A stretch of DNA of 64,000 bases from Delphinus delphis. Taxonomy: Eukaryota; Chordata; Mammalia; Artiodactyla; Delphinidae. Below the pieces are notes generated by a model. That model did not search any database. It was not told where the DNA came from and saw nothing but the letters and a program-made list of their open reading frames with translations. A program made the translations under genes and the position numbers. Shown here one piece after another: positions 34,191 through 57,739 of this stretch (within the stretch, counting starts at the first letter, position 1; every line of letters begins with the position of its first letter). The DNA is taken from the NCBI RefSeq assembly GCF_949987515.2, contig NC_082694.2, positions 10,285,958 through 10,349,957 on the forward strand, read 5' to 3'.

Positions 34191-34806
34191 TCCCCGCCCC
34201 GAGTTGGCCCTGTCAAGCCAGGCTTACGTGAGCCCCTGGCCTGGGTGCACTCGACTGCACACACAGGCACCTGTGGGCAGGAGTCCGCCTGGCTGAAGCC
34301 TCGGGAGCGGATACAGTGAGGTCCCTCTCAGGCGGGCTCTCCAGCGGTGAGCGCTCCAACTGTGAAACCACAACCAGCCCCTGAGTGTGGACTGAGAGGC
34401 ACCTGCTGCTGTAAGACCACATGATCATACTTTGGGATCAAGCTCCTTTCTCCTTCAGCCCCCAGGGGAGAGAGGAGGGGCAAATCTGCCCATCCCAGCT
34501 GCCCCCAAGCCTCTGGTGTCCACTGTACTGGATCCCTAATGGTGGCAGTTGAGCACCCTTGCCCTGTCTGTCTAGCAGCAGCTGGCACTCTCTAGCTCCC
34601 GTGACAACAGCCTTGATTATATATATTTTTGTAAGTTACATTTCTGCTTCCTTTTTACTGCTACACAGTCCCAGAATGCTGGCCCCTTGCCCTCTCATAG
34701 GTGAGAGCCAGGCACGGCCACTTCTAGCTCTATGACCGGCACCGAGTATCGACAGGACTCAAACAGGCCAACTGTAAACTCACCAAGATTTATACATATT
34801 TCTTTT

Positions 34807-44883
<10,077 letters not shown>

Positions 44884-45983
44884 CTGCGGGGACAATATAA
44901 TGAGTCAAACAAGAGCAGAGGGACCAGTCATGAGACTCCTCGACCAAAAGTTAACACATTTGGGGTCATAAGTCACTGGGGTGGGGTCATGAACGGCCTT
45001 TTTTCCCTTTTGTGCATTTCCTGAAGCTTCTATTGCAAACAGACATTGCTTTCATGGAGAGGAAAACCAAAGTATTTTTCAATTTAAAGGCATTTAATTA
45101 AGGACCATTTGTTTAAATAGAATGAAAATGGCAAGGCCCTGCCTGGTGCCGCGCACCAGGGGCTCCTGGGACCCCTGGAAAGGGGAGAGACCCACCCTGA
45201 TAACTCGTGGACAGAGGCAGCATTGGTCAGAGCCCTGCGTGCACCAGCTGGACATGGGGCTCCCCAGGGGGCCCACGCCGCCCCCCCATGGGCCTCAAAG
45301 GCCACTCACGTCCCTTCATCCAGTGCTCCCTGGCAAAACTTCCCTGCGTGTACCCAGGGGCCGTGATCCTGCCCAAGGCAAGGGCTCTCAGTACCCAAAG
45401 CCATTAACAAATTAGCCCAGGCTATAATTAGGCCAGGCAGGTACTATAATTAGAGGAGGGCCACCCTTGGAGGCAAGAAAGAAAGTTAGGAGGCAGAGGA
45501 TGGGGAGGAAGGACCCTCCACAGGAGCTCTGTGGGGCGGCAGGGCTTCCCAGGCCCTCCTTTGGGGTCCCACACTGCTCTCGTGCCCCTCGCCCCAGCGC
45601 GTGACAATGACAGGGTGACAGCCAAAAAGGACCCGGCCCCCACTCTGGGTTGAACGGGACTGTGTGACCCACACACGGGGACACGGGTCTAGAGCAGCCT
45701 AAGGGGGGAAGGCCCGGAGAGCTGTGAAGGTCAAGTCAGCTTCCCCTGCGTGACCCAGTCTCAGCCCTGACTCTAGCGCACGGTGCGCAGAGGATGTTCT
45801 CCAGGTCTCTAAGGCCTCGGGGAATCCCAGCCCCAGGATGCATCCCCGTAACTCCTAGGGGCCTCTGAGGGAGAACAGAGACATGCCAGTTCTCGGGACC
45901 AGCATCTTTAAAAATAAAGTGAAAAATCGCAGAGTACACCACATGGGGGGAAGTACTTTTTTTGTTTGTGTGGTTGGTTTTTT

Positions 45984-46350
45984 TTTGTTTGTTTTGTTTT
46001 GTTTTAATTTATTTATTTTTTATTTATTTTGGTTGCATTGGGTCTTTGTTGCTGTGCGTGGGCTTTCTCTAGTTGCGGTGAGCGGGGGCTACTCTTCGTT
46101 GCGGTGCGTGGGCTTCTCATTGCGGTGGCTTCTCTTGTTGTGGAGCACGGGCTCTAGGTGCACGGGCTTCAGTAGTTGTGGCACGCGGGCTCAGTAGTTG
46201 TGGCTCGCGGGCTCTACAGCGCAGGCTCAGTAGTTGTGGCGCACGGGTTAGTTGCTCCGCGGCATGTGGGATCTTCCTGGACAAGGGCTCGAACCCGTGT
46301 CCCCTGCATTGGCAGGCGGGTTCGTAACCACTGCGCCACTAGGGAAGCCC
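45984..46350 (-). mobile_element. CHR-type SINE (long form)
   Basis: Flanked by a 17-base perfect duplication, 'tgtgtggttggtttttt', at 45967-45983 and 46351-46367. Body from the A-rich tail complement to 'gcgccactagggaagccc'. Confidence 0.9.
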
Positions 46351-46367
46351 TGTGTGGTTGGTTTTTT

Positions 46368-47990
46368 GTGTGCGAAACTTTTGCACAAGGTGCCGGTCGC
46401 TGTGGTATCCTTATTTCCAGTCATGGTCAAAAACCTTTCAGCGCTTTGCCAGGAAGAACCATGGGCTCGATTAAAACTTTCCAGTGTCTTCAGAGCTGAG
46501 CCGGCAAGACCCAGAGCTTGGCCAAGGTCCTCAGCAGGCAGCAGGCAGTCAGGGCCAGAACCCCGGTGTCCGGCCCCCCGGCCTCTTCACCTGTCAGTGC
46601 TGCCCATGCAGGAGCGCTCTCTGGAGACAGAAAGGATGCTCTGAGGGGCCTGGAGCAGCCAGTTAAGCTGTGGCATCAGGCGGGAACCAGAATTAGAGCA
46701 AGGGAGCTTTTGCTGCTTCCAGACGGCACACCCTAATAAGCTGGGAGCGCCCAGTGCTGGGGAGACACGCAGGCCCCCACAGGCACTCTGGTGGGTGGGC
46801 AGGTAAACAGGCACACATTTCAGGAGGCCCAGTTGGCGGCATGTCTCAGAATTCAGGGTCCCTAAGCTTGGACTTGGAAATTCCACGGGTCGGAACTTAC
46901 TCTACGGATGTAATTTTCAAAACGTAGAAAGACAGAACAAGCAAAGGGGTTCATCAGAACATTCTTTTTAACAACCTCAAACCTCGAGAGCAATGGAGCA
47001 GCAGTCCTTAACAGGAGCCACTGCTGTTCTGGGGAGAACGCGGCACAGCCGGATGAACCACATTGTGGAAGGAAGCCCTGGAGAGGCTATAACCGGACAG
47101 AGTGCGTGCTGCCATCTGCCTGCGAGGGCCGGTGAGGTGTAAACTACCCTGTTAGTGTCTGGAGGAGATAACCATGGCCACCTTCGGGGATATGTGGAGT
47201 TTGAGGGCGGGGCCGTGTTATCCCTTACTTTATACCCTTCTATATCGTTCTACTTGCTAGGCATGTTTTACTTCTACGGGTTTTTTTTTTTTAATTGAGA
47301 AAAAATGAAGGGGGGGAAACAAAATTAAAGCGAACAAAGGGAAACTGGTGAGAGGGGGTGAGCAAGGACCCTCCATGCCTAACCTGCCGCAGACTGAGCC
47401 CCGGAGAACAGGGTGGGTGTGGCTCAGTCCACAGGTCTTTGCTCACAGCCCAGAAGTCAGAGCGCCTGCAGAGAAGACACAGCTCCAGTAATCTGAGAAA
47501 ACGTCCCCGTCCCCACTGAACCCTCTGATTAACCCACAGACTCAGAACAAGTCCTGACCCACAAAACAGTCACGGGTCACACTGGGCCTCACAGGGAAAG
47601 GTGGGTGGCTTCTCTGAAGGACCGAAATGCCCCTCCTGTGGATGAAACGAGCAGATTCCTTGAGCCCCTCTCAGCCCCCTCCCTGCTCCTCTCTGGGGCA
47701 CCTTGGTTTGTGGAATCCACTGGTGGGTGTGGGCGCCCTCTAGTGGCAGCACCTTGCAGACAGGTACCCTGTAGGTAAGGCAACCTGGGGCATGGCCCAC
47801 CGCCAGCCCTGCTCTGCAGGCTAAGAGCTTGGAACACTGCACTGACTGTGGCTGGCCAGTTGGGTCCCATGCAAAGGTGCTGGGCTGGGGGCCAGTCAGT
47901 CATCCTCTGCTGGCCCGGGCACAGGACCCTGGGCCATATCTGCCGCCTTCTAATTTATCTGCCCAGAGGGGCCATTCTTGGGTCGTAGCA
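46368..47990. other. Unique intronic stretch
   Basis: No exon or repeat recognised. An A/T-rich tract lies near 47280-47330. Confidence 0.4.
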
Positions 47991-47999
47991 GAACCATCT

Positions 48000-49150
48000 C
48001 CCCTCCTGGTCAGAGAACTTCTCTTGCCAAGGTCACCAATGACCTCCAACGGTGGGGTTTCAGTCTCAGATGACCTGCCCAGGCCACAGTCTCTGACAAG
48101 GGGCCAACTCTCTCCCTCCCCCTAGAAATCCTCCCTTCTCCTTGGCTTCCAGGACACGGCTCTCCTGGTGTTCATCTGACCTCAGGGCTGCTGCTTCTCC
48201 TTGAGAAGAGAGGGTCCCAGGGCTCAGTCCTTGCACCTGGTCCCTTGCCTCTGGACTTTAAATACAAATAAGTCAAGGCGTCTCAAATAAGTATGAGCAA
48301 CCCAGCCCTCTCCTGTGCTCTCTAGACTCACATATCCAGCCAGCTGCTCGCTGACAGCTAGCTCCACGTGGATGTCTAACATCCTGAACTTAAGTTGGCC
48401 AAAACCTAGCTCCTGCCCTTCCTCCAGACCTCCCCAATCTCCATCCATCCAGTGTATGAGGCCCTAGGGGAATAAACTTTGCCACCTCTATTTCTTTTCT
48501 TCTCTGGCCACGCTGTGTGGCATGCGGAATCTTAGTTCCCCAACCAGGGTTCAAACCCGGGCCCCCTGCAGTGGAAGCGTGGAGTCCTAACCGCTGGACC
48601 GCCAGGGAAGTCCCTGATTCCTCTGTTTCTCTACCCTTCTACATCCAACCCACTCAGCGGATCCCATCGGCTCTGCCTGCAACGGACACCCAGAATCCAA
48701 CCTCTTCTGGGAGCCTCCACTGCTACTGCCATGTGCTGAGCCACGTGTACCTCCTCTCACCCAGAGGGTGAGACCCCAAGTCTTCATCCTGGACCCGAGT
48801 CTACTCTCAACACCACAGCAAGGGGGACCCTCTTATAGGAGAAGTTATAACGTCACCTCATGCTGTGCCCCAAACCCTTCAGTGGCTCCATCTCACTCCA
48901 GGTAGACAGCATACTCCTCGCAGCGGCCTGGCGCCCAAAGCCCTCCTGCTGCCCTGCTCTCTCACACTTGTGCCACTCAGCCTCCTGGCTCTTCCTCAAA
49001 CTCCTAAGGCTGCTCCCTCAGCCTGGCCTGCTCCTGCCCCACACACCTGCCCAACTCAGCCTGCTTCGGGTCTTCCTTCACTGCTCAAACGTCACCTTGG
49101 CCTACCCAGAGGGCCTCACTGAGTACGGCAACACTTCCTCCAGCCCCGCA
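48000..49150 (+). repeat. L2 LINE 3' fragment, interrupted by a short SINE
   Basis: 'gaaatgtc'-type and 'aaacgtcaccttggcctacc' phrases, along with 'tcttccttcactgctcaaac', match the L2 3' end. The upstream part (48010-48470) appears to belong to the same element. The SINE at about 48500-48615 separates the two. Confidence 0.55.
48500..48615 (-). mobile_element. Short CHR-family tRNA SINE
   Basis: 'tctctggccacgctgtgtgg', 'ttagttccccaaccagggtt' and 'ggaccgccagggaagtccc' form the complement of the short SINE. Confidence 0.75.
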
Positions 49151-49189
49151 ACCCTGTCTTTAGTTTATCACCTACAATAAACAATAGAG

Positions 49190-49515
49190 GGCTTCCCTGG
49201 TGGTGGAGTGGTTAAGAATCCGCCTGCCAATGCAGGGGACACAGGTTCGAGCCCTGGTCCGGGAAAATCCCACATGCCACGGAGCAGCTAAGCCCGTGTG
49301 CCACAACTACTGAGCCTGCGCTCTAGAGCCCGCGAGCCACAACTATTGAAGCCCACGCGCCTAGAGCCTGTGCTCTGCAACAAGAGAAGCCACCGCAATG
49401 AGAAGAAGCCCACGCACCGCAATGAAGCGTAGACCCCGCTCACCGCAACTAGAGAAAGCCCGCGCACAGCAACGAAGACCCAACGCAGCCAAAAATAAAT
49501 AAATTTAAAAAAAAA
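49190..49515 (+). mobile_element. CHR-type SINE (long form)
   Basis: Head 'ggcttccctggtggtggagt', repeated 'ccacaactactgagcc'-like blocks, and a tail with aaataaataaat. Confidence 0.85.
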
Positions 49516-49789
49516 TAGAACATGCTTGTTCCTTGTGTTTGTCGTTTTATGGACCATCTTCTCCCACTAGATTGAGAGCTCCATCATATCAGAGGCTGTC
49601 ATCTGTGTTCCCAAAACTCAGAACAGCAAGCAGCACACAGTAGGTGTTCAATGAATATTTGTGGAATGGATGACACAGTTCATGTGGATGTGCCTTAGGA
49701 AAAGAAACATAACCAATGGGGGAAGGGGGAGAGGGACGGAGACTAGGCAAAGAATTATTCTGAATTTTAGTAATCAAGAAGTTTCTGTA

Positions 49790-50240
49790 GGGACTTCCCT
49801 GGTGGCGCAGTGGTTAAAACTCCATGCTCCCTTGGGCTTCCCTGGTGGCGCAGCGGTTGAGAGTCCGCCTGCCGATGCAGGGGACACGGGTTCATGCTCC
49901 GGTCTGGGAAGATCCCACATGCCGCGGAGCGGCTGGGCCCGTGAGCCATGGCTGCTGAGCCTGCACGTCTGGAGACTGTGTTCCGCAATGGGAGAGGCCG
50001 CAGCAGTGAGAGGCCCGCGTACTGAAAAAACAAAAAAGAAAACAAAAAAAAACCCTCCATGCTCCCAATGCAGGGGGCCCAGGTTCGATCCCTGGTCAGG
50101 GAACTAGATCCCACATGCATGCCACAACTAAGAGTCTGCATGCCACAACTAAGGAGCCCATGTGCCACAACTAAGGAGCTGGCGAGCTGCAACTAAGACC
50201 CGGTGCAACCAAGTAAATAAATAAATATTTTTTAAAAAAA
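49790..50240 (+). mobile_element. CHR-family SINE split by a second SINE
   Basis: The host SINE starts 'gggacttccctggtggcgca' (49790-49831) and resumes at 50055 with 'ctccatgctcccaatgcagg', ending in an A-rich tail near 50240. The interruption is a complete younger SINE. Confidence 0.85.
49832..50054 (+). mobile_element. GC-rich CHR-type SINE inserted into another SINE
   Basis: Complete head 'ggcttccctggtggcgcagc' to an A-rich tail. The duplication 'ctccatgctccc' lies in the host SINE at 49820-49831 and 50055-50066. Confidence 0.88.
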
Positions 50241-52880
50241 GCAACGGGGGGTGATGACTTTAAAAAAAAAAAAGCAGCTTCTGAACAGTAATTCGGAAAT
50301 TACTATTAACTGATTTACCATTTAGAATAAGAGGATCAACTCAGGACTTACATTTATGATTCTCATTGTATGGAGTTTAAATCTAACATAGAATTTCATT
50401 TTAACGAGTTACCTCATTTGATTATCAGTATCCATTCAACTGGATAATTGGATTTTGGGGGGAGCAGTGGGGTGAGAAATGAAACATGAAAATTGACATG
50501 ATACATCTACTCCAAAAGCTGAGCATCCCACGTTTTCCAAGGCAGTCCTTATTCAAAGAAAAGAAGGCTGAGACAATGTAGCAAAATGATTATATTTGGC
50601 TGCCCCCTATGAAATTGCTGATATTTCACTATTTTTGACCAAAAAAAAAAAAAAAAAGACAATTTCAATTCATATGGTTTAACCTAACAGTATGGGGGTT
50701 TCAGTATGGTTTCTTTTTTCTTTTTTATACTTCCCTAAATAGAAATTCCAAAATTTCCATAACAATGGTATAATTAGAAAGAAACACATAAGAAAGAAAG
50801 AAACTCTTAAAAATACTCTCACACTGCTTTGCTAGGGCTTAGAGCTTCCTCAGCCTTCTAGATTCAAGCACTGCTAGGAAGGGGCAACCTGGCTGTGGGG
50901 AAGGGAAGGAGGCACCTTGAAATTGCTGTCCTGAGGTCACCTCTGGGCCACATCTGGCTGCAAGCTTGCCCTCTCCGCCCTTGTCAGCCTTTGTCCAGGT
51001 CAGAAAGCTGCACGAGGCCTCTAGAAACCCCCGCGGGATCGGCAGATGCAGACAGCAAGCCTGGGCCTCTTTCACTGCCCTCTCCCACCTGGAAGAGGGG
51101 GCAAGCAGAGGGAGGACCTGCCTGAGTCCCTCAACAACCTCTTTACCCTTCCACCAGCCCGTTGGCACTCACTGCCCCCGCGCCGCCCCGCCCCAGTTCT
51201 TCCTTTCCCAGCACTTGGAAGGCCGCGGGCTGTGCCGTCGGCTGCCTGGCATCCAGCTCCCCGCGGACCAGGACCAGGATGCAGCTCAGCCTGGCCTGCA
51301 CCGTGATTCACTTCTCTCCACGAGCCCCCCATCCCTCGCCCGGTGCACAGCAGATGCTCCAAACTCTGCTAGAAACATACAGGGAGGTCTCCAGGGGCCC
51401 TGGAAAGCCCAGTCCTCCACCGCCCACAATGCCCATTTTAGCAAACAGCTGTGTCCTCCTCCCCCCTCCCCCCGCCCCGTAAAAAACCTTTATAGTCTCT
51501 CAAAGATCATAAGAAAAACACATTACTAGGTGCTGGGTTTCAAAGTCCACAAGGGCTCCGAGAGGCCCTACTCGCCAGCTCCAGTTGCCTTTTCTCATGG
51601 GGAAGATCCAGGGGCCCCAGATCAGACGTGGGATTACCGCCACCCAAGATGGTGTCCTTGGCATCTCTCTCTGGCCTCTCTCTCTGGCCTCCCTCGCTGG
51701 CCTCCCGGCAGGTCCCACCTCCTGCCATCCCAGGTTCCAAGACTGGCCCTGAGCTCTCAGGCACCCTCCATGGGGAGAGGAGCTGGCCAGGCAGCCACCT
51801 GCCAAGTGCAAACCCATTGCCCAAGACATAGCCTTGGGTGATGGGTCTGCACTTGCAGACAACGGGCACCCTGATTTCCTGGGAATCCCCCTCCTCCGCC
51901 GCCCTCCACCGGCCAGGGCAGGATTAGGCTGATGATTAATAGCCTGACCGCAGCCAGCAGGAAGAGCCTTGGCCCATCCCAGCAAGAAGCCAGGGGCCAG
52001 GGTGACAGAGGAACCAGAGGGGCAGAGCACAGCCCTCCCAACTCAGCTCCAAGGGGGTGGGAGAGTTACATGCAAAAAGAATACTGCAGAGCATCCAGGG
52101 CAGAGAGGGCCGACCGGACTGGGGAGGGCCGGGTGGAAGTTGTTTAATCAATAAGCAATTTAAAAGAACAGTGAGAAAATTTTTGTTAATTTTTTTAATT
52201 AAAAAAAAAACACTGAGGAGGTCCTTAATTTTAATATAAATTAAAATATAAGACTGTGGTGACTAAAAGAGTGCAGTACTGGAGAGAACAACGACATTTT
52301 TCCGTCATGACCTGGCAGTATGCGTCAAGATGTAAAATGTATAAGACCTTGGACTCCGTTTCTTTCACTTCTAGGAAAGACCTTAGCACAAAGAAAGTGC
52401 CCAGGCCATGTGCAAGGTGTGCCCAGGAGGGTCCACCCAGTGTGGTTTATGACACAGTACTGCAGCCACTAAGAAGGCTGATGTAGATATAGATTTATTT
52501 TAAAAGACGGTGGTTCACTGTTTGTGTAAAGCAGAAAGTTACAAAACAGGACAGTAAGAGCAATACTGGTTTCTTTTGCTTTTGCTTGATGCATTTTAAA
52601 GTCAACATGTTTTACTTTTTAATTTTTACATTTATAATCAGAAAAGAGAAGAAGGATGTCTCATTTTAAGGGGGAGAAGCAATACAGTTCACTGCTGACT
52701 CACTAGAAGAAAACGCATCAAAAACATTTGGGGTGGTAGGATGAGGGTGACTTTGACTTTTATTTCTTAATCATTTTCCACCTTTCTAAAAGTTTCTACA
52801 ATAAATATATTACTTTTATTTTAATTAAAAATACAAGGTACACTTTTCTGCACCTCACATGTTGCCCTCAGAGAGGTCAC
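50241..52880. other. Unique intronic stretch
   Basis: AT-rich to about 50830, GC-richer from 50840 to 52140, then AT-rich again. Open frames in the GC-rich part show no recognisable domain. Confidence 0.4.
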
Positions 52881-52889
52881 CGGAGCGCA

Positions 52890-53135
52890 GAGCTGCTCCC
52901 CACTCCGCGGCCGGAGAGCTTGGATTGTGGGCACCAGTGTGGATGTGGATCTGACCCTCTCCCTTCTGCTGATGAACACATTATTGTTGCCAGGTTTATT
53001 TCTACTGCAAACAATGCTGTAAGGATAATCTCTGTATGTCCACCATTTTTGACCCACGTGAGATACATTTATAGTTGTGGAGTCACAGGTCAAAGGGCAA
53101 ATTTGATAGAAAACTCCCAATTGCCCTCCCCAGTG
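52890..53135 (-). repeat. Probable old LINE remnant
   Basis: 'tttctactgcaaacaatgct' and 'gtcacaggtcaaagggcaaa' resemble a degenerate LINE 3' region seen in many mammalian introns. The family is not certain. Confidence 0.35.
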
Positions 53136-53281
53136 TGGGTCCCGGTTTACACTCACCCGGGCGGTTCTTGACTCATGCCTCCTTGTCCAGATGAGGCTCA
53201 ATATACAGCAGGTGCCCGACAGGCAAGCTAGCCAATGAATATCACCAGTGAAAATACCGCATTATAGCGGGTTATGTTTTT

Positions 53282-53622
53282 GTTTGGTTTTGATAAATTT
53301 ATTTTATTTTTATTTATTTTTGGCTGCATTGGGTCCTCGCTGCTGCGCGCCAGCCCTCTCCAGTTGCGGCGAGCGGCGGTCACTCCTCACTGCGGTGCAC
53401 AGGCCTCTCATTGCGGTGGCCTCTCCCGTTGTGGAGCACGGGCTCTAGGCGCGTGGGCTCAGTAGTTGTGGCTCGCGGGCTCTAGAGCACAGGCTCAGTA
53501 GTTGTGGCACACGGGTTTAGTTGCTCCGCGGCATGTGGGATCTTCCCGGACCAGGCCTCGAACCCGTGTCCCCTGCGTTGGCAGGCGGATTCTTAACCAC
53601 TACGCCACCAGGGAAGCTCCAA
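53282..53622 (-). mobile_element. CHR-type SINE (long form)
   Basis: Perfect duplication 'cgggttatgttttt' at 53268-53281 and 53623-53636. Body from the A-rich tail complement to 'cgccaccagggaagctcc'. Confidence 0.9.
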
Positions 53623-53639
53623 CGGGTTATGTTTTTAAA

Positions 53640-55600
53640 AGGAAGGAAATGAAAATGTAAGGCAAGACAAAAGGTAAAACAGAGTAAAGCAGAAAAAAAA
53701 AGACAGTGATAGGAGGACAGCTGCATGGAAAAGAGAAATGGAAATGGAGACACTGGGGCCCACTTGCCAAAACAGACAGGGGTCTGCAGGTAAAAGGGGT
53801 TCTAGAGACTGACCAGGAGATCGACAAGCCGAGCCACCCCGAGCAAGACGACAACGCAGTCACGGCCCCTCCGGGACCTTTCAGAACAGGGTCTCCCAAC
53901 GGGGTACTCATCCCTTACACGGTTTCTGTTTATTTTTAATCCAAGATAAATAAGCAACTTTAGCTTTTGTTTCTACACAGACTGACCACGGGTGGGCCTG
54001 GACCAGGCCTGCAAGCCAGCTGGTCACCAGTCACCGCAGGTGACCACGGGGCTCCGGATGTCCTGCACATACACACTCACTCATACTCCAGCAGACTGGG
54101 AGCCAGTGCAGACAGGGGTTTACACACGACGTGGAGTACACGGGACCAAAGCAAAGCTCGCAAAATGGACAGTTGCTTAACAACTGTCTGGGCAAGGAAA
54201 TCCCAGAATGAAGAGCACAGATGCCAACAAAGGCCAAAGCTGCCCTTCTCACCACCTGCTGCCTCAACCAGCATCGGGGGAAAATCAGTAAGGATGGAGT
54301 CAGGGCTGAGTGACTGGCCAAAATGATTCAAAACAAAGAAAACTATGTGGAACACAGACGTCCAGCCACTGTCAGTAATGATGAATCCCAGCAAAAGGGT
54401 ATTTTGTGCCTTGAGAAAGTATATAAAGTGTGTGCTAGAGATAATAGGAAGTGATAACTATTAGCAAGACATTTTAAAATAATGGTTATTCCATTTTTAC
54501 TTCTTTAAAATTGTTTTTGTTTTATATGTATCAGAAAAACAGTACATGTATATAATTTTTGAATGAATGGAGATACAAACTAAAACAATTTTTTTCCTAA
54601 TAGGGTCCACAATCAAAAAAGTTTAAAGAGCTCTGTTTAGAACAGCCTTGAAAAGGTGGCCACACCTTCGCTGTCCCTTTGCACCGTAGACATAGACGCT
54701 TGGGTGTCCCCCCTCAGGGTCTACTTCCCCCCAGGCACTGAGCAGTCAGGGAGAGCACTTTTGGGGGAGGAGGGCAGGGTGCTGTCCCGCCCTTCCCCTC
54801 CCCTCATCAGAGCATCTCCTACGACCAACCCCACTCTTCACAGGAGGAAACCCCAGCTCAGAGAGGTCCTGCCCAGAATAGCACTGTGAGGAGGTGAGCA
54901 AGCTGGGATTCAGAAATGGGACTTCTCCAAATAGCCTTCTTTTAACCCAAGCGCCCCTGGGGTCAAGCTGTTGACAAATGGATGTGGGGGAACCCTAAGA
55001 CTGTTCTCTAATTCTCAGGACAGGTCTTCACGGCTTTGATTTTTCAGTTAACTAGTAGTCCCTAATTTTTAACCTTTTATGATGGAAAATAAAAGCCTAT
55101 ACAAAAGGAGAGGAAATAATATCATTACACCCTTCACCTACCTTAAACAATTAACAACTCCTCTGGCCAATCCTGTTTCCTCTTTCACCCCACCAGCTCC
55201 ACTGGTTTATTATGAAGGAAATCCCAGATCTTATCTGTAAACATCTGTAACTTTTACCCAAGCATTTTGGTGAGTATCTCTAAAAGTTAAGGACCCTTTA
55301 AAAAAACAAAACCACAACAGTATCATCACACCCAAACATATAATTCCTTAAGACTATCAACAGTCAGCACTCTAACTTCCCCAATTTTCTTGTAATTTTT
55401 TTTTTTACATCTAACTAATTTTTACATGTTTTTTTTTTTCTGATTGTGGTAACAAAAGTAGAAAGAAGGAAATTAAGATCACTTTTAATCCTGCCTTCCA
55501 AAGATAAGTACTGGTAACTGCTTGTTTTCTTTGGTCTTTTAAAATTAACATACATAGATAAAATATTATATATTTTCTCCACAAATTGGATCATAATGTA
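53640..55600. other. Intronic stretch, unique and old repeat sequence
   Basis: From about 55050 to 55400 the text ('aaatcccagatcttatctgt', 'tatcatcacacccaaacata') looks like a very old LINE-like remnant. The rest is unassigned. Confidence 0.35.
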
Positions 55601-55622
55601 AATAGTTTTGTACTCCGTTTTT

Positions 55623-55942
55623 TTTTTTGTTTGTTTTTTTTAATGTTGAGCCTTCTTTTAATTTATTTATTTTTATTTTTGGCTGTGTTGGGTCTTCGTT
55701 TCTGTGTGAGGGCTTTCTCTACTTGTGGCAAGCGGGGGTCACTCTTCATCACGGTGCGCGGGCCTCTCACAGTCGTGGCCTCTCTTGTTGCGGAGCACAG
55801 GCTCCAGACGCGCAGGCTCAGTAGTTGTGGCTCACGGACCTAGTTGTTCCGCGGCATGTGGGATCTTCCCAGACCAGGGCTCGAACCTGTGTCCCCTGCA
55901 TTAGCAGGCAGATTCTCAACCACTGTGCCACCAGGGAAGCCC
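55623..55942 (-). mobile_element. CHR-type SINE
   Basis: Duplication 'ttgtactccg(t/c)ttttt' at 55608-55622 and 55943-55957. Head complement 'ctgtgccaccagggaagccc'. Confidence 0.88.
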
Positions 55943-55957
55943 TTGTACTCCGCTTTT

Positions 55958-57225
55958 TAAATACTTTGCATTCTTTGTATTTGCCCATGTCATAGAAACA
56001 TTTGTAAAAATTGAATGGCCTGATAATATTTCATTGCACACATGTGTACATAATCTCAAGCCCCATTGGGCTCTTAAACTGTGCCCTTCCCCTTTTTCTG
56101 CCAATATGAAAATCCTCGTAATAAATATATTTGGATCTATCTCCATGTCCTTAAGATAGATTTCTAGAAGGGGAATACCTGGGTCAAAGGAGAGGGGTTT
56201 TTGGGGTTTTTTTTAAGTTTCTTAAGTTATCTAAGGAGTGAGCTCAGACCAACTGATGGTGTCTTGGTCCTCAGAGATGTGGAAACCTCTCCTGGAGGAC
56301 ACAGCCAGGGATGGTGCGGAGGGTGGAGAGGAACACAGAGAACTAGAGCTACATTACACAGTGGAAAGAAATAAAGTGCAGAGAAGACGCTGGCCCGGCT
56401 GACATGCCTGTGAGCGGACGAAGGCACCACCAGCCTCCTTTTGACTTTGGATCCTTCCAGCAAACTGCTTCTCTCTCTTTCCACCCGTCCTCTGGTCTCA
56501 GGAGCTCCCCTGGCCTTTCCCCCCGGAATCCCAGCTCCTGGCCATCTGGCCTCCCGCCCCAGCCCCCACCCCTGAGGAGAAGCCCCTTCCTCACCACTCC
56601 CCGCAGGACGGCTCACAGACTCAGCACACTTACTGCCTTCAGAGGCATCTGCTCTTTTGGATCTGTTTGTGCAACCAGCTAATAATCTACGGGCAAATCA
56701 ACCTAAAAACTGGACCACTGTTAATGAGCCCACATGTTGCATGTTACTCATGAAGATATAATAGGAAATTCTCTTAAATGTTAACGTCAAGATAACATTA
56801 AGTCTGGGACTAGTTTTCTCCTGAACTAACCTAGTAATCCTATCCCCCGTCACAAAAAAAAAAAGGTTTTTGTTCTGTTTCCATTGGTGAAGCCCAGTTG
56901 GTTCCTGGTAATCATACACGTTTCCAAATAATTTGTAAACTGTTAAAATCATTCTAGACCTTGATATCAAAATCTGAAGGAGAAAAGAAAAAAAAACCCT
57001 AAAGAAGGAGAAAAACTGCAGCAACATTGCCGGTGATGTAAGACGCTTATACTGGTTGTCTGAAGGAGAAGCAGGAAACGGGGAGGGAGAGGGTGATATA
57101 ATTACTTGCTACGTTCAAATTTGCTCGCCTAAACTGAAATATTAGTTAAAAGAGGGAAAAGGACTCAATTATTAGGCAATTATTTTTCCTGCCACAACAA
57201 ACAAGCAAACAAAAACCTAACGGGG
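55958..57225. other. Intronic stretch, little recognisable
   Basis: The first 230 bases look like an old LINE remnant ('tgaatggcctgataatattt'). The remainder has no feature I can support. Confidence 0.35.
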
Positions 57226-57739
57226 ATACCTTGTAATAATATCTTCCTCAATGTTCTTTTTAATGGCAGAAGAAATACTTATAGGCCTATCTCTCTCATG
57301 AACGTAGATGCCAAAATTCTAAACAAAGATATTGGCAAGTCAAATCCAATGACGCGTAAAAAGAATACATCACGGCTAAGTCAGGTTTATTCCAGTTATA
57401 CAACAAATATTTAAGGGTTAACATTCAAAAATCAATCAGCATAATTGAGAAAAAAAGGAGATTAATCATTCAATCATCTCAGCAGATATTTAAACAAGAA
57501 TGCCCACTGTCACCAGGTCAGCATGATCCTATACGTCCTAGGCAGTGAAAAAGGCAAGAACAAGATATAAAATGTATAAAGTTTAGCAGTAAATAAATAA
57601 AATTGCCATTATTCATAGGCAACATAATTATATGTGTAAAAAAGCCAAAAGAATCTAAAATAAACTATTTGAATTAAATAGTCAGTTTGGCAAGGTCAAT
57701 GAATTCAGAGTCACTATACAAAAATTAACTACATTTCTC

